From NCBI GenBank assembly GCA_029856125.1, contig JAHQWJ010000027.1, positions 1 to 49,909 on the forward strand: a DNA stretch of 49,909 bases, in the 5' to 3' direction. Shown piece by piece: positions 26,684 through 36,142 of the stretch (position 1 is the first letter of the stretch; each line of letters begins with the position of its first letter). Position numbers and translations under genes: made by a program. This DNA comes from Promethearchaeia archaeon (GTDB lineage Archaea; Asgardarchaeota; Lokiarchaeia; Sigyniarchaeales; SOKP01). Below the pieces are notes generated by a model. The model ran no database searches. It was not told where the DNA came from and saw nothing but the letters and a program-made list of their open reading frames with translations.

Positions 26684-27589
26684 TTATCCACCAATTTGAG
26701 CCTTCATACCACAAGACTCAACAAGTTTCTTTAATTTTTTAATGTGTTCTTCGCTCGGAGGTTCGATATCCTTGAGTTCATATTCTCTACCAAGTTGCTC
26801 ATAAGTGCCGGTTCCAAACTTATGATAAGGCAAAAGATCAATTCTTAGAAGGTTTTCTCCCAATTCAGCAGCAAACTTTCCCGTTTTTAGTAAATTCTCT
26901 TCAGAATCGTTTAGTCCTGGTATTAAAGGAATGCGTATTATAATAGGTCGCATTTCAGAAGCTTTTCTAGCATTCTCTAAGATAATTTCGTTTGGAACCC
27001 CCGTAATTTCTTTGTGGATATTTGAATCCATGTGTTTAATATCGATATAGAGGAGATCTATATGTTCAAGGATTTCCTCCAAAAATTCCCATTTTACGTA
27101 ACCACAGGTTTCCATTGCTGTGTGTACGTAAGTTTCTTTACATTTCTTAAGTAGAGCTGTAACAAATTTATGTTGCATTGTAGGTTCGCCTCCCCCAATC
27201 GTGACCCCTCCGCCTGATCTTCTGTAAAAATTACTATCCTTCATTACGTCTTGGAATAATTCTTCCACCGTTCTTAGCTCTCCTACAAGTTTTAAAGCTT
27301 TGTTAGGACAGGCATCAACGCATTGACCACATGAATTGCAAAGCTTTTTGTTTATCTCTATTTCTTCCTTATCGGAGAATGTAATCGCTTTCTCTGGACA
27401 TACATCAACACAGCGCAGAGAATTTTTACAATTCGTCTTAATATAGAGTAAATCAGTTGAAAACTTCTGCGTTTGGGGCGAAGAACACCATAAACATTTA
27501 AGCGGACATCCCTTCATGTACACTAAGGTTCTTATTCCTGGACCATCATGGATAGCAAACCTCTGAATGTCGTAAACTAGTCCTTTCAT
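26684..27589 (-). CDS. Glycyl radical enzyme activase (radical SAM)
   Basis: A 301-aa activating enzyme that uses S-adenosylmethionine and a [4Fe-4S] cluster to place the radical on Gly798 of the partner enzyme. The radical SAM motif CPLKCLWC is at 28-35 (CxxxCxxC). It is followed by the ferredoxin-like insertion typical of dehydratase/decarboxylase-type activases. The second insert cluster is complete (CNSCGQCVDAC, C84-C94). The first has C54, C60 and C64, but Ser57 stands where the second cysteine is expected. The motif GGGEPT is present. It ends 18 bp from the convergent Mo/W oxidoreductase gene. Confidence 0.94.
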   Translation of the reverse strand: MKGLVYDIQRFAIHDGPGIRTLVYMKGCPLKCLWCSSPQTQKFSTDLLYIKTNCKNSLRCVDVCPEKAITFSDKEEIEINKKLCNSCGQCVDACPNKALKLVGELRTVEELFQDVMKDSNFYRRSGGGVTIGGGEPTMQHKFVTALLKKCKETYVHTAMETCGYVKWEFLEEILEHIDLLYIDIKHMDSNIHKEITGVPNEIILENARKASEMRPIIIRIPLIPGLNDSEENLLKTGKFAAELGENLLRIDLLPYHKFGTGTYEQLGREYELKDIEPPSEEHIKKLKKLVESCGMKAQIGG

Positions 27590-27644
27590 CTCTCTATATC
27601 TATAACCTTTCTGTGCGAGGATTCTATCCGATTTTTAATTAAGT

Positions 27645-27658
27645 AAAAAAAAAAAAAA
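27645..27658 (-). terminator. T14 terminator after the right LLM gene
   Basis: Fourteen consecutive As on the plus strand, read as Ts in the leftward transcript, start two bases after the stop codon of the LLM gene. This would separate it from the activase gene, which then needs its own promoter in 27590-27640. Confidence 0.5.
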
Positions 27659-27660
27659 TG

Positions 27661-28575
27661 TTATTTGAAAGTAGACAATATTTCTACTTCTATTTGCTCA
27701 AAAAACTCTGGTTTAGACAAAACACCGCTTAAAATAATCTCTTCGGCACCAGCGTCAATAAATTGTTGAATACGGTCAATTATAAATGGTACGGTTCCAT
27801 ATAAAGCCCAATCTCCACGTCGTTCGCGAAGTGCTTCAGCTTCTTTTTCATCTTTCTCAATTCGTATTGGTATCACCATCGTCTTCTTAATATCTTTTGA
27901 ATTGCGGCCGACATCTTCACAATGCCGCTCAAGCACTTCGATTTTATGTTGAAACATTTCAGGTGTCCCGGGTTTATTAAAGTCTATATTTGCAATATCA
28001 CCGAATCGAGCGAGCGTACGTAAAGTTCTTTTCTCTCCGTTTCCACCAACCATAATTGGAAGATGCGGTTTTTGCGTACAGGGGGGAGAAAAATAGGCAT
28101 CGTGAAGTTTATAGTATTGACCATTATAATTGATCGGGCCATCCACCGTAAATAGCATTTTAATTAGCTCTACAGCTTCTTCCAGACGATCGCTTCTCTC
28201 TTTAACTCCTGGAAATTCCCAACCGAAAGCCTCGTGCTCTCGCTTATACCAACCGGCTCCGATTCCAAGAATAAGCCGACCATTCGAGATTTGGTCTACG
28301 GTTGCTGCCATCTTTGCTAACAAAGCTGGATTGCGGTAAGCGTTGCCTGTTACAAGAATACCTAATCTTACTCTTTCTGTAACAACAGCAGTTGCTGTGA
28401 TCATTGACCAGCTCTCTAACGCTTCCTTGTCCTCCCAATTAGCCTTTGGATAAGGTGGTAGGAAATGATCCGAAAAGAAGAGGCTGGACCAAGGTCCTGC
28501 ATCTATATGTTTAATCGCCGAAAGCGTTTCTTTCCAAGTAGTAAAATAATTTAATAATTGCGCTCCAAATTGCAT
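27661..28575 (-). CDS. LLM-class (F420-type) oxidoreductase, right copy
   Basis: A 304-aa luciferase-like oxidoreductase, paralogous over its whole length to the copy at 20907-21818. Shared blocks include GNxYRNPALLAKMAATVDQ, NGRLILGIGAGWY and SPPCTQKPHLPI. The DNA is also recognisably similar, which makes a roughly 0.9-kb inverted repeat around the glycyl radical enzyme island. The C-terminal third differs most, which could mean a different substrate. It is followed directly by a T14 tract. Confidence 0.9.
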   Translation of the reverse strand: MQFGAQLLNYFTTWKETLSAIKHIDAGPWSSLFFSDHFLPPYPKANWEDKEALESWSMITATAVVTERVRLGILVTGNAYRNPALLAKMAATVDQISNGRLILGIGAGWYKREHEAFGWEFPGVKERSDRLEEAVELIKMLFTVDGPINYNGQYYKLHDAYFSPPCTQKPHLPIMVGGNGEKRTLRTLARFGDIANIDFNKPGTPEMFQHKIEVLERHCEDVGRNSKDIKKTMVIPIRIEKDEKEAEALRERRGDWALYGTVPFIIDRIQQFIDAGAEEIILSGVLSKPEFFEQIEVEILSTFK

Positions 28576-28656
28576 ACAAATTCACTTTATTTTTTTATTT
28601 ATTTCTAATTGGTTTTAAATTTTAAAAAAATATTTGTTGATTTGATTATTACATTT

Positions 28657-30039
28657 TTAAAGATTGTTGGGATGCAAAAACTTCTTAAAACGTTCCGCTT
28701 GTGTTAAAGTTCTTTTCGAGAGATTATGTATTGACTTATCATTCCATTCCTTAAGACCTGGAATTATTTCACCTCGAATAAAACGCTTCACATATGACGG
28801 AATTAATTTCTGACCTAAATATGCACCAACAATGGCTCCTGCGTTTCCTGCATTACAATCAGTATCAGCTCCACATTCAGTACTAATACGTACCGTCTGT
28901 ATAAAATCCCCATCTCCATATAATAAACCCATTACAATTGCAGCATTATTGAATAAGGTATGAACAGCTTTACTTTTTCTAAGGGGCTTTAATCGTCTTT
29001 CAAGCATACTCGGAAAATCCTTAAATCTGGAAATTGCATCTTTAATCATATCTTGCTCAAACAGCCACCATAGACCATCTAAAGTTTTTTGCCAATCTTT
29101 TTTATTCGAAGCCGTCCAGTGTTTTCCCAAATCTCTTGAATCTGGATTATCGATATAAATATCGATTACTGGATCAATAAATTTAAAGTATAACTTAACG
29201 TCTTCTGTTGAAATTGAATCTATTAAGGAAGCATATTCTAACAAGACTGCTTTTATACGTTTAATATCGCTTATAATAGTCTCAGAACAAATCCCAATCT
29301 GATCAATTTGTTCCGTAAATCCATCAAATTTTTCAGTTTGTGCCCCCTCAAGGTCCCATTTATAAACTTCAGACTTTGGAAATTTTATCTCTTCTCTATA
29401 TTTGAATGGATCGTGTGTTATTGCTACTGAAATTATGGCGGAGATAAATAATTCACCCACAATTCCTACCTCTCTATGAGCAATCAACGCATCTTGAAGG
29501 GATAAATCCAAACATGGTTTTAATAATTCGAGATCATCTTTGGAATTTTCGTACCAACCCCATGCAGGAAGTAACATTCCATATAATTCTCCCTTCATTT
29601 GTGCTCCAATCCAATCAGCATATTCGTTCCCAAAAACTTTTCCCTCATGCTCATAAACATAATCACCAGCATGTTCCCAAGGAACACCATTTTTAGCGTT
29701 ATCGTAAGCAGATTTTTCTGCTGTAAATACATATTGAGGGAGTAAATGCTCCAACCAATACGATCCAAGATAGTTTGGTTCCAAAATTGTCCCAGCTTTT
29801 AACCTATTAGCAAAATCATCATCACTTAATGCTTCTAATGCTAAAATAGATATCAATTCATATTGTTCATCGTCGTTTATACCTTGTCTATGATGCTTGC
29901 TCCATCCACTTAAAGGAGGGTGCATATTAATAATTACCTCACGATGTTTTCCTTCGACAGGCATCCCAAATGTGCCCCCTGCGACTTTTCCTGTCCAGCT
30001 GCCCCAAATTTTTTGGAGTAAAAAATCTTTTTCAGACAT
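28657..30039 (-). CDS. ADP-ribosylglycohydrolase family protein
   Basis: A 460-aa all-helical protein of the ADP-ribosylglycohydrolase (DraG/ARH) family. The N-terminal motif WTGKVAGGTFGMPVEG is followed by INDDEQYELI, corresponding to the first metal-binding Asp pair, and the late motif GADTDCNAGNAGAIVGAYLG supplies the second. The length is greater than DraG (about 300 aa), with an insert in the middle. Longer relatives occur in sugar or nucleoside catabolic loci, so a glycohydrolase acting on a small ribosylated or glycosylated compound is as likely as a protein de-ADP-ribosylase. It lies alone between the LLM gene and the transporter operon. Confidence 0.87.
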   Translation of the reverse strand: MSEKDFLLQKIWGSWTGKVAGGTFGMPVEGKHREVIINMHPPLSGWSKHHRQGINDDEQYELISILALEALSDDDFANRLKAGTILEPNYLGSYWLEHLLPQYVFTAEKSAYDNAKNGVPWEHAGDYVYEHEGKVFGNEYADWIGAQMKGELYGMLLPAWGWYENSKDDLELLKPCLDLSLQDALIAHREVGIVGELFISAIISVAITHDPFKYREEIKFPKSEVYKWDLEGAQTEKFDGFTEQIDQIGICSETIISDIKRIKAVLLEYASLIDSISTEDVKLYFKFIDPVIDIYIDNPDSRDLGKHWTASNKKDWQKTLDGLWWLFEQDMIKDAISRFKDFPSMLERRLKPLRKSKAVHTLFNNAAIVMGLLYGDGDFIQTVRISTECGADTDCNAGNAGAIVGAYLGQKLIPSYVKRFIRGEIIPGLKEWNDKSIHNLSKRTLTQAERFKKFLHPNNL

Positions 30040-30226
30040 ACTTTAATCTCATTTTTTTTATTTCATTAAAGTTAAATGAAATATGTATATTAAACAAATT
30101 CCTTTTTGGATAAATATCTATGATTCAATTTAGAATAAGTAATATAAGAGAGAGATCTAAAGATCTTAAATCTTGACAACTTCAAAGTAATGAAAATTAA
30201 AAATTTTCTTCAATTTTACCAGTAGA

Positions 30227-31921
30227 TTAATCCGCGTCTTCTATGTCCTCTACTCCTTTTGGTGGATTGACACACCAAATATAGTGACCTTCCTCAATCT
30301 TTATTTTATGAGGTGTCTCAACTTCACATTCTTCTGTTCGATTATCTGATACACATCGAGGATTAAAAGCACATCCCGGTGGAGGAGCAATTGGGCTTGG
30401 AACCTCGCCATCTATAACATGTTTAACATCCTGATCAAAAGGATCAATTTCAGAGCGACTCTTTAGTAGCGCTTGAGTATAAGGATGAGTTGGATTTAAA
30501 AAGATTTGATCAGTTTCTCCAACCTCAACCAACTTACCGAGATACATTACCGCAACTCTATTCGCAATATGATTCACAACGGCTAAATTATGGGTTATAA
30601 ACAAGAAACCATATCCATATTCCTCCTGTAAGTCGATGAGAAGGTTTAAGATTTGTGCTTGTACAGACACATCAAGGGCTGATGTCGGCTCGTCAAGGAC
30701 AATCAATTCTGGATTACACGCAAGTGCTCTTGCGATAATAATTCTTTGTTTTTGCCCTCCTGAAAACTCGTGAGGATAACGATCCATGTGTTCTCGTTTT
30801 AACGAAACTTGTTCCAACAATCTTAAAACATGTTTTCTGATTTGCATCTTGTTAGTAATACCCAGCAAATTCTTAAGGGGTTCTGCTATAATACTTGTAA
30901 CTTTTAAACGTGGATTTAAAGAAGCATCAGGATCTTGGAAAATAATTTGAATTTTTTGCCTTAAATAACTTGAAAGATCGTCCGGGACGGGTTCCTCATG
31001 AAATAATATTTCTCCTTCTTCTTTTTGTAGTAATCCTAAAATTGTGTTTGCGACAGTCGTTTTCCCGCAACCGCTTTCTCCAACTAATCCTAATGTTTCA
31101 CCTGTTTTAATTTCAAAAGATAATCCATCAACCGCTTTTACATCCCCAACTTTTCTTTTAAGTGTCCCCTTAAGTAAAGGAAAATATACCTTAAGGTTTC
31201 TTACTTCTAATAAGGGCTTACCCCTTTCTAAAACATGGTGTTCTCTGAGTTCCTGATTTGATATTGTTTTATATGCGATTCTTCTAGCTACAACCATTGT
31301 TATAGCTGATAATATAAGACTTATCATGAAATTTTGAAGAAAATTATCAAAATAATTTACTTGTTGAGAGACAAACATTGTTAATAGATAGAGAGTCCCT
31401 GGTATTATACTGACAATAATAACTACTCTTCTTAACTTTACTAGTTGAAGTTTATCTCCCCAACTTGATATAAATACTGTAACACCTGTAGCAGTAAGAA
31501 TCAATAAAACAAAAACAAATTTTGCTCCATCTAATTGAGGATTATCAACAATAAGGAAAATTTCTATAATATCATAAAGTAAAGTCAAAAAAATAGAAGT
31601 TATGAATAAAGAGATTTGAGCTAGTCCTACAATTTCTAATGATTTTAACCAATTATTTTTGTAAATGATTTGCATGGTAATTAATCCAACAAAAATGTTG
31701 ACAATTATTATGGGAAGGTCGTTGAAAAGATTTTGAGTAACTAGCGAATAAAGAGTTAACTCTAAAATTATGCTTATAACAATCCAAATTATATTTATAA
31801 TTAATGTTGAAAAAGATGCTCTATCCCATCTTTCCAAGTGGATATGCCAGTTTATATAATAGAATCCCACTAAGAACAAGATAATTTGAGAAAAAAACAG
31901 TGATGCTATATTAACAACCAT
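30227..31921 (-). CDS. Opp/Dpp-type ABC transporter ATPase (OppF-like) with N-terminal membrane domain
   Basis: A 564-aa protein. Residues 1-215 contain about six hydrophobic helices; residues about 237-560 form an oligopeptide-type ATPase with Walker A GESGCGKTT (281-289), Q-loop FQDP, signature FSGGQ (386-390) and Walker B LIVLDEP (406-412). The C-terminal CAFNPRC...C-type cysteine motif of Opp/Dpp ATPases is present (GCAFNPRCVSD). Normal OppF proteins are 300-350 aa and peripheral. The membrane part is extra, because the operon also encodes both permeases. It is the last gene of the leftward operon. Confidence 0.93.
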   Translation of the reverse strand: MVVNIASLFFSQIILFLVGFYYINWHIHLERWDRASFSTLIINIIWIVISIILELTLYSLVTQNLFNDLPIIIVNIFVGLITMQIIYKNNWLKSLEIVGLAQISLFITSIFLTLLYDIIEIFLIVDNPQLDGAKFVFVLLILTATGVTVFISSWGDKLQLVKLRRVVIIVSIIPGTLYLLTMFVSQQVNYFDNFLQNFMISLILSAITMVVARRIAYKTISNQELREHHVLERGKPLLEVRNLKVYFPLLKGTLKRKVGDVKAVDGLSFEIKTGETLGLVGESGCGKTTVANTILGLLQKEEGEILFHEEPVPDDLSSYLRQKIQIIFQDPDASLNPRLKVTSIIAEPLKNLLGITNKMQIRKHVLRLLEQVSLKREHMDRYPHEFSGGQKQRIIIARALACNPELIVLDEPTSALDVSVQAQILNLLIDLQEEYGYGFLFITHNLAVVNHIANRVAVMYLGKLVEVGETDQIFLNPTHPYTQALLKSRSEIDPFDQDVKHVIDGEVPSPIAPPPGCAFNPRCVSDNRTEECEVETPHKIKIEEGHYIWCVNPPKGVEDIEDAD

Positions 31922-31978
31922 TTCGACTTATCCTTCCATTTTTGTTTTACGCTTTAATTTTGGATTCTGTAATTGATC

Positions 31979-34006
31979 CTAATTTTCTTCTACTTTTTTT
32001 ATGGAAATTTCTGATAATCCTTTATATTCTGGATCATAAAGATGACATGCGACAAAATAATCTGGTTCAACCTCTAAGCTTTTTGGTACTTTTGAATCAC
32101 AAGGTTCGAAGTAATATTTACATCGCGGATGAAATCTGCATCCAGAAGGTGGATAAATCAGGTTTGGAACTGTTCCTTCTATAACTTCAAGCCGGCGTTT
32201 TTTCTTACCAATCATAGGAATAGAGCCGATAAGACCTCTAGTATAGGGATGATATGGTTTTACAAATATTTTTTTAATTTCCCCACTCTCGACAATAAAT
32301 CCGGAATACATTACAGCAACCCTATCACACATTTTAGAAATTATTCCTAGATCATGGGTGATAAACAGCATTGAAGTATTATATTTAGTCCTAAGTTCTT
32401 TCATTAACTTTAGAATCTGATTTTGAATGGTTACGTCCAATGCTGTTGTAGGTTCATCCGCAATTAAAAGTTTCGGTTTGCAAGCAAGACCCATAGCGAT
32501 CTGAATCCTTTGTCGCATTCCTCCACTCAGTTCATGAGGGTATAGATCAAAAACTAGATGGGGGAATGGTATATTTAAGTCTTGTAAAAGTTGCTGACCC
32601 CATTCTCGGGCAACAACAAAAATGCTTTTACTCCGGTTTGATGATTCCACGAGTAACTCACTTTCCATATGCAAGAAATAAGCTTCAGTGATTTGAGCTC
32701 CGATTTTAAAAACGGGATTAAGAGAATTAAGAGGATCTTGAAATATCATGGTAATATCTTTTCCACGATAATCCAATACTTCAGATGTCGATTTTTGTAA
32801 CAAATCTTCTCCCATAAATATTACTTTTCCTTTTTCTATTATTCCTGGTGGGCGGACTACTTGTAAAATTGATAATGCTGTCACGGATTTCCCACAACCA
32901 GTTTCTCCAACAAGGCCAAGAGTTTCTCCCTCATGAATTTTAAAAGAAACACCTTCGACGGCTTTTACAATTCCTTCTTCTGTGTAAAAATAAGTCTTGA
33001 GATCTTGAACATCCAACAAAATATGATTTCGAAGTACCTTCATTTCTTCACGTTTTTTCTCATATATATCAAATACTTCCTGAATTTTTAACTCACCCCT
33101 TTCAACAGCTAGAGGTTTAAATATTTTATTTAAGGTAACAAAAAAAACAGCAATATATATCGCATTAACGACTGGAATTAAAATACGAATATCCTGAAAA
33201 TATAGAGTGATGTTGAATAATCTTCGTAAATATAGTTCAACAATAACGAGTTGAATAGACCAAATTCCAAATGAGATAAATCCAGCAGTATACATAGCTT
33301 GTTTGAGCACAATATCTGAAATACGACTTTCAATCGAACGAGTTTTATTAACTACGATTGTTATAAGAATAGCAAAACCGACTGCAACAATAGCCCATAC
33401 AAAACCAAGATAAAATATATCACCAAATTCCAACGGAATTTGGAAGATAGAACTCGAGAAAAATATACCTCCAATGATCCATGTGACTATCATAAATTTA
33501 AAATATAATCGTCTGAATTGTCCGCTCTGGACACTAACTTCATCATCATCCAATTTGTTTTTTGTAACCTCTCTCTCTTTTTGCTTTCTCATTCTCTTCA
33601 AAAATATGGCATGGAAGGGTAGAAATAAAGTTACCATAATAGCAAATAAAAAGAAATCGTTAGTCAGGTATCTGAATATATAGAATACCTCAAAAATATA
33701 GTACTTTTCTAGAGATTCTAAAAATAAACGAACAGCTAATATTATCCCAAAAATTATTAAGCTGCTAACACCGGAACTAATCCTGTGAACTCTTCTAGAT
33801 ATTCGTCCTTCCTGTCGAAGATTATTATTTAGAATCCCAGCACTCAAATATAAGACGCAAGCTGCTACCAAAGCTTCAAGAAATGACATTCCAAGCTGAA
33901 ACACATAAAGAATAAATAATAAATACCCAAAAAACGTTATACCCAGAATAATAGCTAAATTGATGCAAATTTGCTTCTTTTTATTGTTCATTTTATTATC
34001 GCCCAT
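31979..34006 (-). CDS. Opp/Dpp-type ABC transporter ATPase (OppD-like) with N-terminal membrane domain
   Basis: A 675-aa protein. Residues 1-300 hold about eight hydrophobic segments with a charged loop near 138-160. The ATPase follows, with Walker A GETGCGKS (367-374), signature LSGGM and Walker B LLIADEP, and ends with the GCRFHPRCKYY cysteine motif of the family. Usual OppD length is about 330 aa, so the membrane half is an addition, as in the OppF partner. The two ATPases would form a heterodimer on OppB/OppC. The gene starts 3 bp after OppC. Confidence 0.93.
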   Translation of the reverse strand: MGDNKMNNKKKQICINLAIILGITFFGYLLFILYVFQLGMSFLEALVAACVLYLSAGILNNNLRQEGRISRRVHRISSGVSSLIIFGIILAVRLFLESLEKYYIFEVFYIFRYLTNDFFLFAIMVTLFLPFHAIFLKRMRKQKEREVTKNKLDDDEVSVQSGQFRRLYFKFMIVTWIIGGIFFSSSIFQIPLEFGDIFYLGFVWAIVAVGFAILITIVVNKTRSIESRISDIVLKQAMYTAGFISFGIWSIQLVIVELYLRRLFNITLYFQDIRILIPVVNAIYIAVFFVTLNKIFKPLAVERGELKIQEVFDIYEKKREEMKVLRNHILLDVQDLKTYFYTEEGIVKAVEGVSFKIHEGETLGLVGETGCGKSVTALSILQVVRPPGIIEKGKVIFMGEDLLQKSTSEVLDYRGKDITMIFQDPLNSLNPVFKIGAQITEAYFLHMESELLVESSNRSKSIFVVAREWGQQLLQDLNIPFPHLVFDLYPHELSGGMRQRIQIAMGLACKPKLLIADEPTTALDVTIQNQILKLMKELRTKYNTSMLFITHDLGIISKMCDRVAVMYSGFIVESGEIKKIFVKPYHPYTRGLIGSIPMIGKKKRRLEVIEGTVPNLIYPPSGCRFHPRCKYYFEPCDSKVPKSLEVEPDYFVACHLYDPEYKGLSEISIKKVEEN

Positions 34007-34009
34007 TTT

Positions 34010-35011
34010 TTATTTGTGAAATCGTGGATCTAAAGCGTCCCTTAAGCCATCTCCTACTAACATAAACCCAGCAGATGTGATTCCGAGAAAAATACCCGGT
34101 ATAATTTGGGCCCATCTGCCTGTATATAAGCGACCGACAGCCCAATTAATATCAGTTCCCCAAGTCGCTACTGTTTGGTCTCCTAAACCAATAAAACCAA
34201 GCCCCGCTAAACCTAAAATGGTACCCGCAGCTCCCCAAAAGAAACTAATTATTATAGGGGATATGGCATTTGGTACAATATGTTTAAACATGACTTTTAA
34301 TTTAAGGGCACCACCTGTTTTTGCTGCCCTTACAAAAACCATTTCTTTTACTAACAAAACCATTGTTCGCATAAACCTTATACCACCCGGAATACCGAGT
34401 ATCCCAAAAATTACAAGCTGAGTCATCATATCTCGACCAATCATGGGAATAAGAATAAAAGTTAAAATTCCTATTGGAAATATATAAATGAAATCAACAA
34501 AACGCATTATAGCATAATCAACTGCGCCACCAAAATAAGCTGAAATGGTTCCTAAAACAACCCCACCCCCCATTGATATAATTACTGGAACAAACGCAAA
34601 TCCCATCGCAGATCTAGCACCCCAAATTATTCGAGCATAAATATCATATCCGTACAATGTTGTCCCTAGTAGATGTTCTGGACTCGGATCTTCGAAAGGC
34701 AATGAGTCACCAGGTATAAATGGCAATGTTACTTCTTGCAACGGAACCTCGGTTAACCAAGGACTATATACTGCTAATATTACAATAAACAATATCATAA
34801 AAAACCCAATAATTGTCAAAGGTTTAAGAAAACGACGGAATACCCGTCTTTTTGATTTTATTTTTTCAACTTCATTTTCATAAGCTGTGAATTCTGGATT
34901 CCGCCAGGTGGGAAGTAAATAAAATTTCAATAGATTTACCCATCTCTTCTTACCACCTACAGACAAATCCTTATAATCAATTTCGTCTATTGTTATATCT
35001 TGTTCGATCAT
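34010..35011 (-). CDS. Opp/Dpp-type ABC transporter permease (OppC-like)
   Basis: A 333-aa inner permease. A cytoplasmic N-terminal stretch of about 65 residues precedes the first membrane helix (TIIGFFMILFIVILAVY), then a loop containing HLLGTTLYGYDIYARIIWGAR, the hallmark of DppC/OppC proteins, then five further helices. The EAA-type loop reads RAAKTGGALKLKVMFKHIVPN. It forms the channel with OppB, encoded 27 bp upstream. Confidence 0.93.
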   Translation of the reverse strand: MIEQDITIDEIDYKDLSVGGKKRWVNLLKFYLLPTWRNPEFTAYENEVEKIKSKRRVFRRFLKPLTIIGFFMILFIVILAVYSPWLTEVPLQEVTLPFIPGDSLPFEDPSPEHLLGTTLYGYDIYARIIWGARSAMGFAFVPVIISMGGGVVLGTISAYFGGAVDYAIMRFVDFIYIFPIGILTFILIPMIGRDMMTQLVIFGILGIPGGIRFMRTMVLLVKEMVFVRAAKTGGALKLKVMFKHIVPNAISPIIISFFWGAAGTILGLAGLGFIGLGDQTVATWGTDINWAVGRLYTGRWAQIIPGIFLGITSAGFMLVGDGLRDALDPRFHK

Positions 35012-35038
35012 TTTTTAAATCATTATTATAATTAATTT

Positions 35039-36103
35039 TTATTTATATACGATCCTCGGGTCGATAATGGTATAGGCTACATCAGCAATTAATGTTGTAG
35101 TAAGAGAAAATATTACGGTGAATATCGTTAAACCAGCAATGACTAAATAGTCCCCCTGAAGAACTGATTGGAGAAGATAATACCCAAATCCTTCGTAAAC
35201 AAAAACCGACTCGATAAACACACTTCCAAGAAATGCTCCCAATATTCCCCCAATGATTTTTTCACTTGATGGGAGTAATGCATTCCGTAGTGCATGTTTA
35301 TTATTAACCTCATCTTCTTCGACTCCTTTTGCACGGGCAGTTCGAATATAATCTTGATCTAAAACTTCTAACATACTTGAGCGTACTAGTGCCGTTAATC
35401 CCGAGATTCCAAGAATAGTCATGCATAGCGTTGGAAGAATCAAATGGGAGATTGTGTCCCATAGAAAAGCTTGATCATTATATATAATGGCATCAATTAT
35501 TCGGAAGTTTGTTCTAAATCCATCTATGGGGCCTGGATAGGAATATCCTAGTGTATTTGTGAACATAACGGGAAGATCAAATTGACCATTGGTAAAATCG
35601 GGTATATAAACACCAAATCCAAGTTGAAGAACAGCTGCAAACCAGAAAACGGGAAAAGCTGCTCCAATTATCGCAATAAAACGAATAAGGTTATCTTTTC
35701 TTTTATCCTTGTGTTTTGCGGCAAGAGCTCCAAGTCTGACACCAATAATTGGAGATAGAATTGATGGAACAATCATCAATTCAATAGTCTTAGGAAAGAT
35801 CTCACCAAGAAGTGTGAGGACAGGTTTTCCTGGCTTGAGTATATAAGATTCACCCCAATTCCCCGTGAAAAAGTTCCTTAAATAAAGAGCGATTTGAATA
35901 TACCAAGGATCATAATATCCAACTCTTCTTCTCTCCAGTTCAAGAACATCTGGATCTGTAAGACCTACTCTATTCAGTGTAGGATCTACTCCCATCATGT
36001 GTGATAAAAGCCAAGTACTTATTAAAGCTAAAAATAACATCGGAACCATGATAATAATTCGCTTAATGATATATTTTACCATATTTGTTGCTTGTCGAGC
36101 CAA
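35039..36103 (-). CDS. Opp/Dpp-type ABC transporter permease (OppB-like)
   Basis: A 354-aa permease. It has the N-terminal helix and motif of the DppB/OppB family (YIIKRIIIMVPMLFLALIS), a long extracytoplasmic loop, and the coupling-loop motif RTARAKGVEEDEVNNKHALRNA. The start is TTG 36103, because GGAGGGG lies exactly 7 nt upstream of it; the first ATG, seven codons later, has no such site. It pairs with the OppC-like protein encoded next. Confidence 0.92.
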   Translation of the reverse strand: MARQATNMVKYIIKRIIIMVPMLFLALISTWLLSHMMGVDPTLNRVGLTDPDVLELERRRVGYYDPWYIQIALYLRNFFTGNWGESYILKPGKPVLTLLGEIFPKTIELMIVPSILSPIIGVRLGALAAKHKDKRKDNLIRFIAIIGAAFPVFWFAAVLQLGFGVYIPDFTNGQFDLPVMFTNTLGYSYPGPIDGFRTNFRIIDAIIYNDQAFLWDTISHLILPTLCMTILGISGLTALVRSSMLEVLDQDYIRTARAKGVEEDEVNNKHALRNALLPSSEKIIGGILGAFLGSVFIESVFVYEGFGYYLLQSVLQGDYLVIAGLTIFTVIFSLTTTLIADVAYTIIDPRIVYK

Positions 36104-36110
36104 TTTATTA

Positions 36111-36117
36111 CCCCTCC
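36111..36117 (-). promoter_or_regulatory. Strong Shine-Dalgarno GGAGGGG for OppB TTG start
   Basis: It is one of the few long Shine-Dalgarno sequences in the window and decides for the TTG start of the OppB-like permease. Confidence 0.6.
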
Positions 36118-36142
36118 TTCTTTTATAATTACTCTTTTTTGC

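Noticed and set aside
27645..27658. A14 run as a possible poly-A or cDNA artefact.
   Set aside because: It is better explained as a T-tract terminator of the leftward LLM gene, as with similar runs elsewhere in the window.
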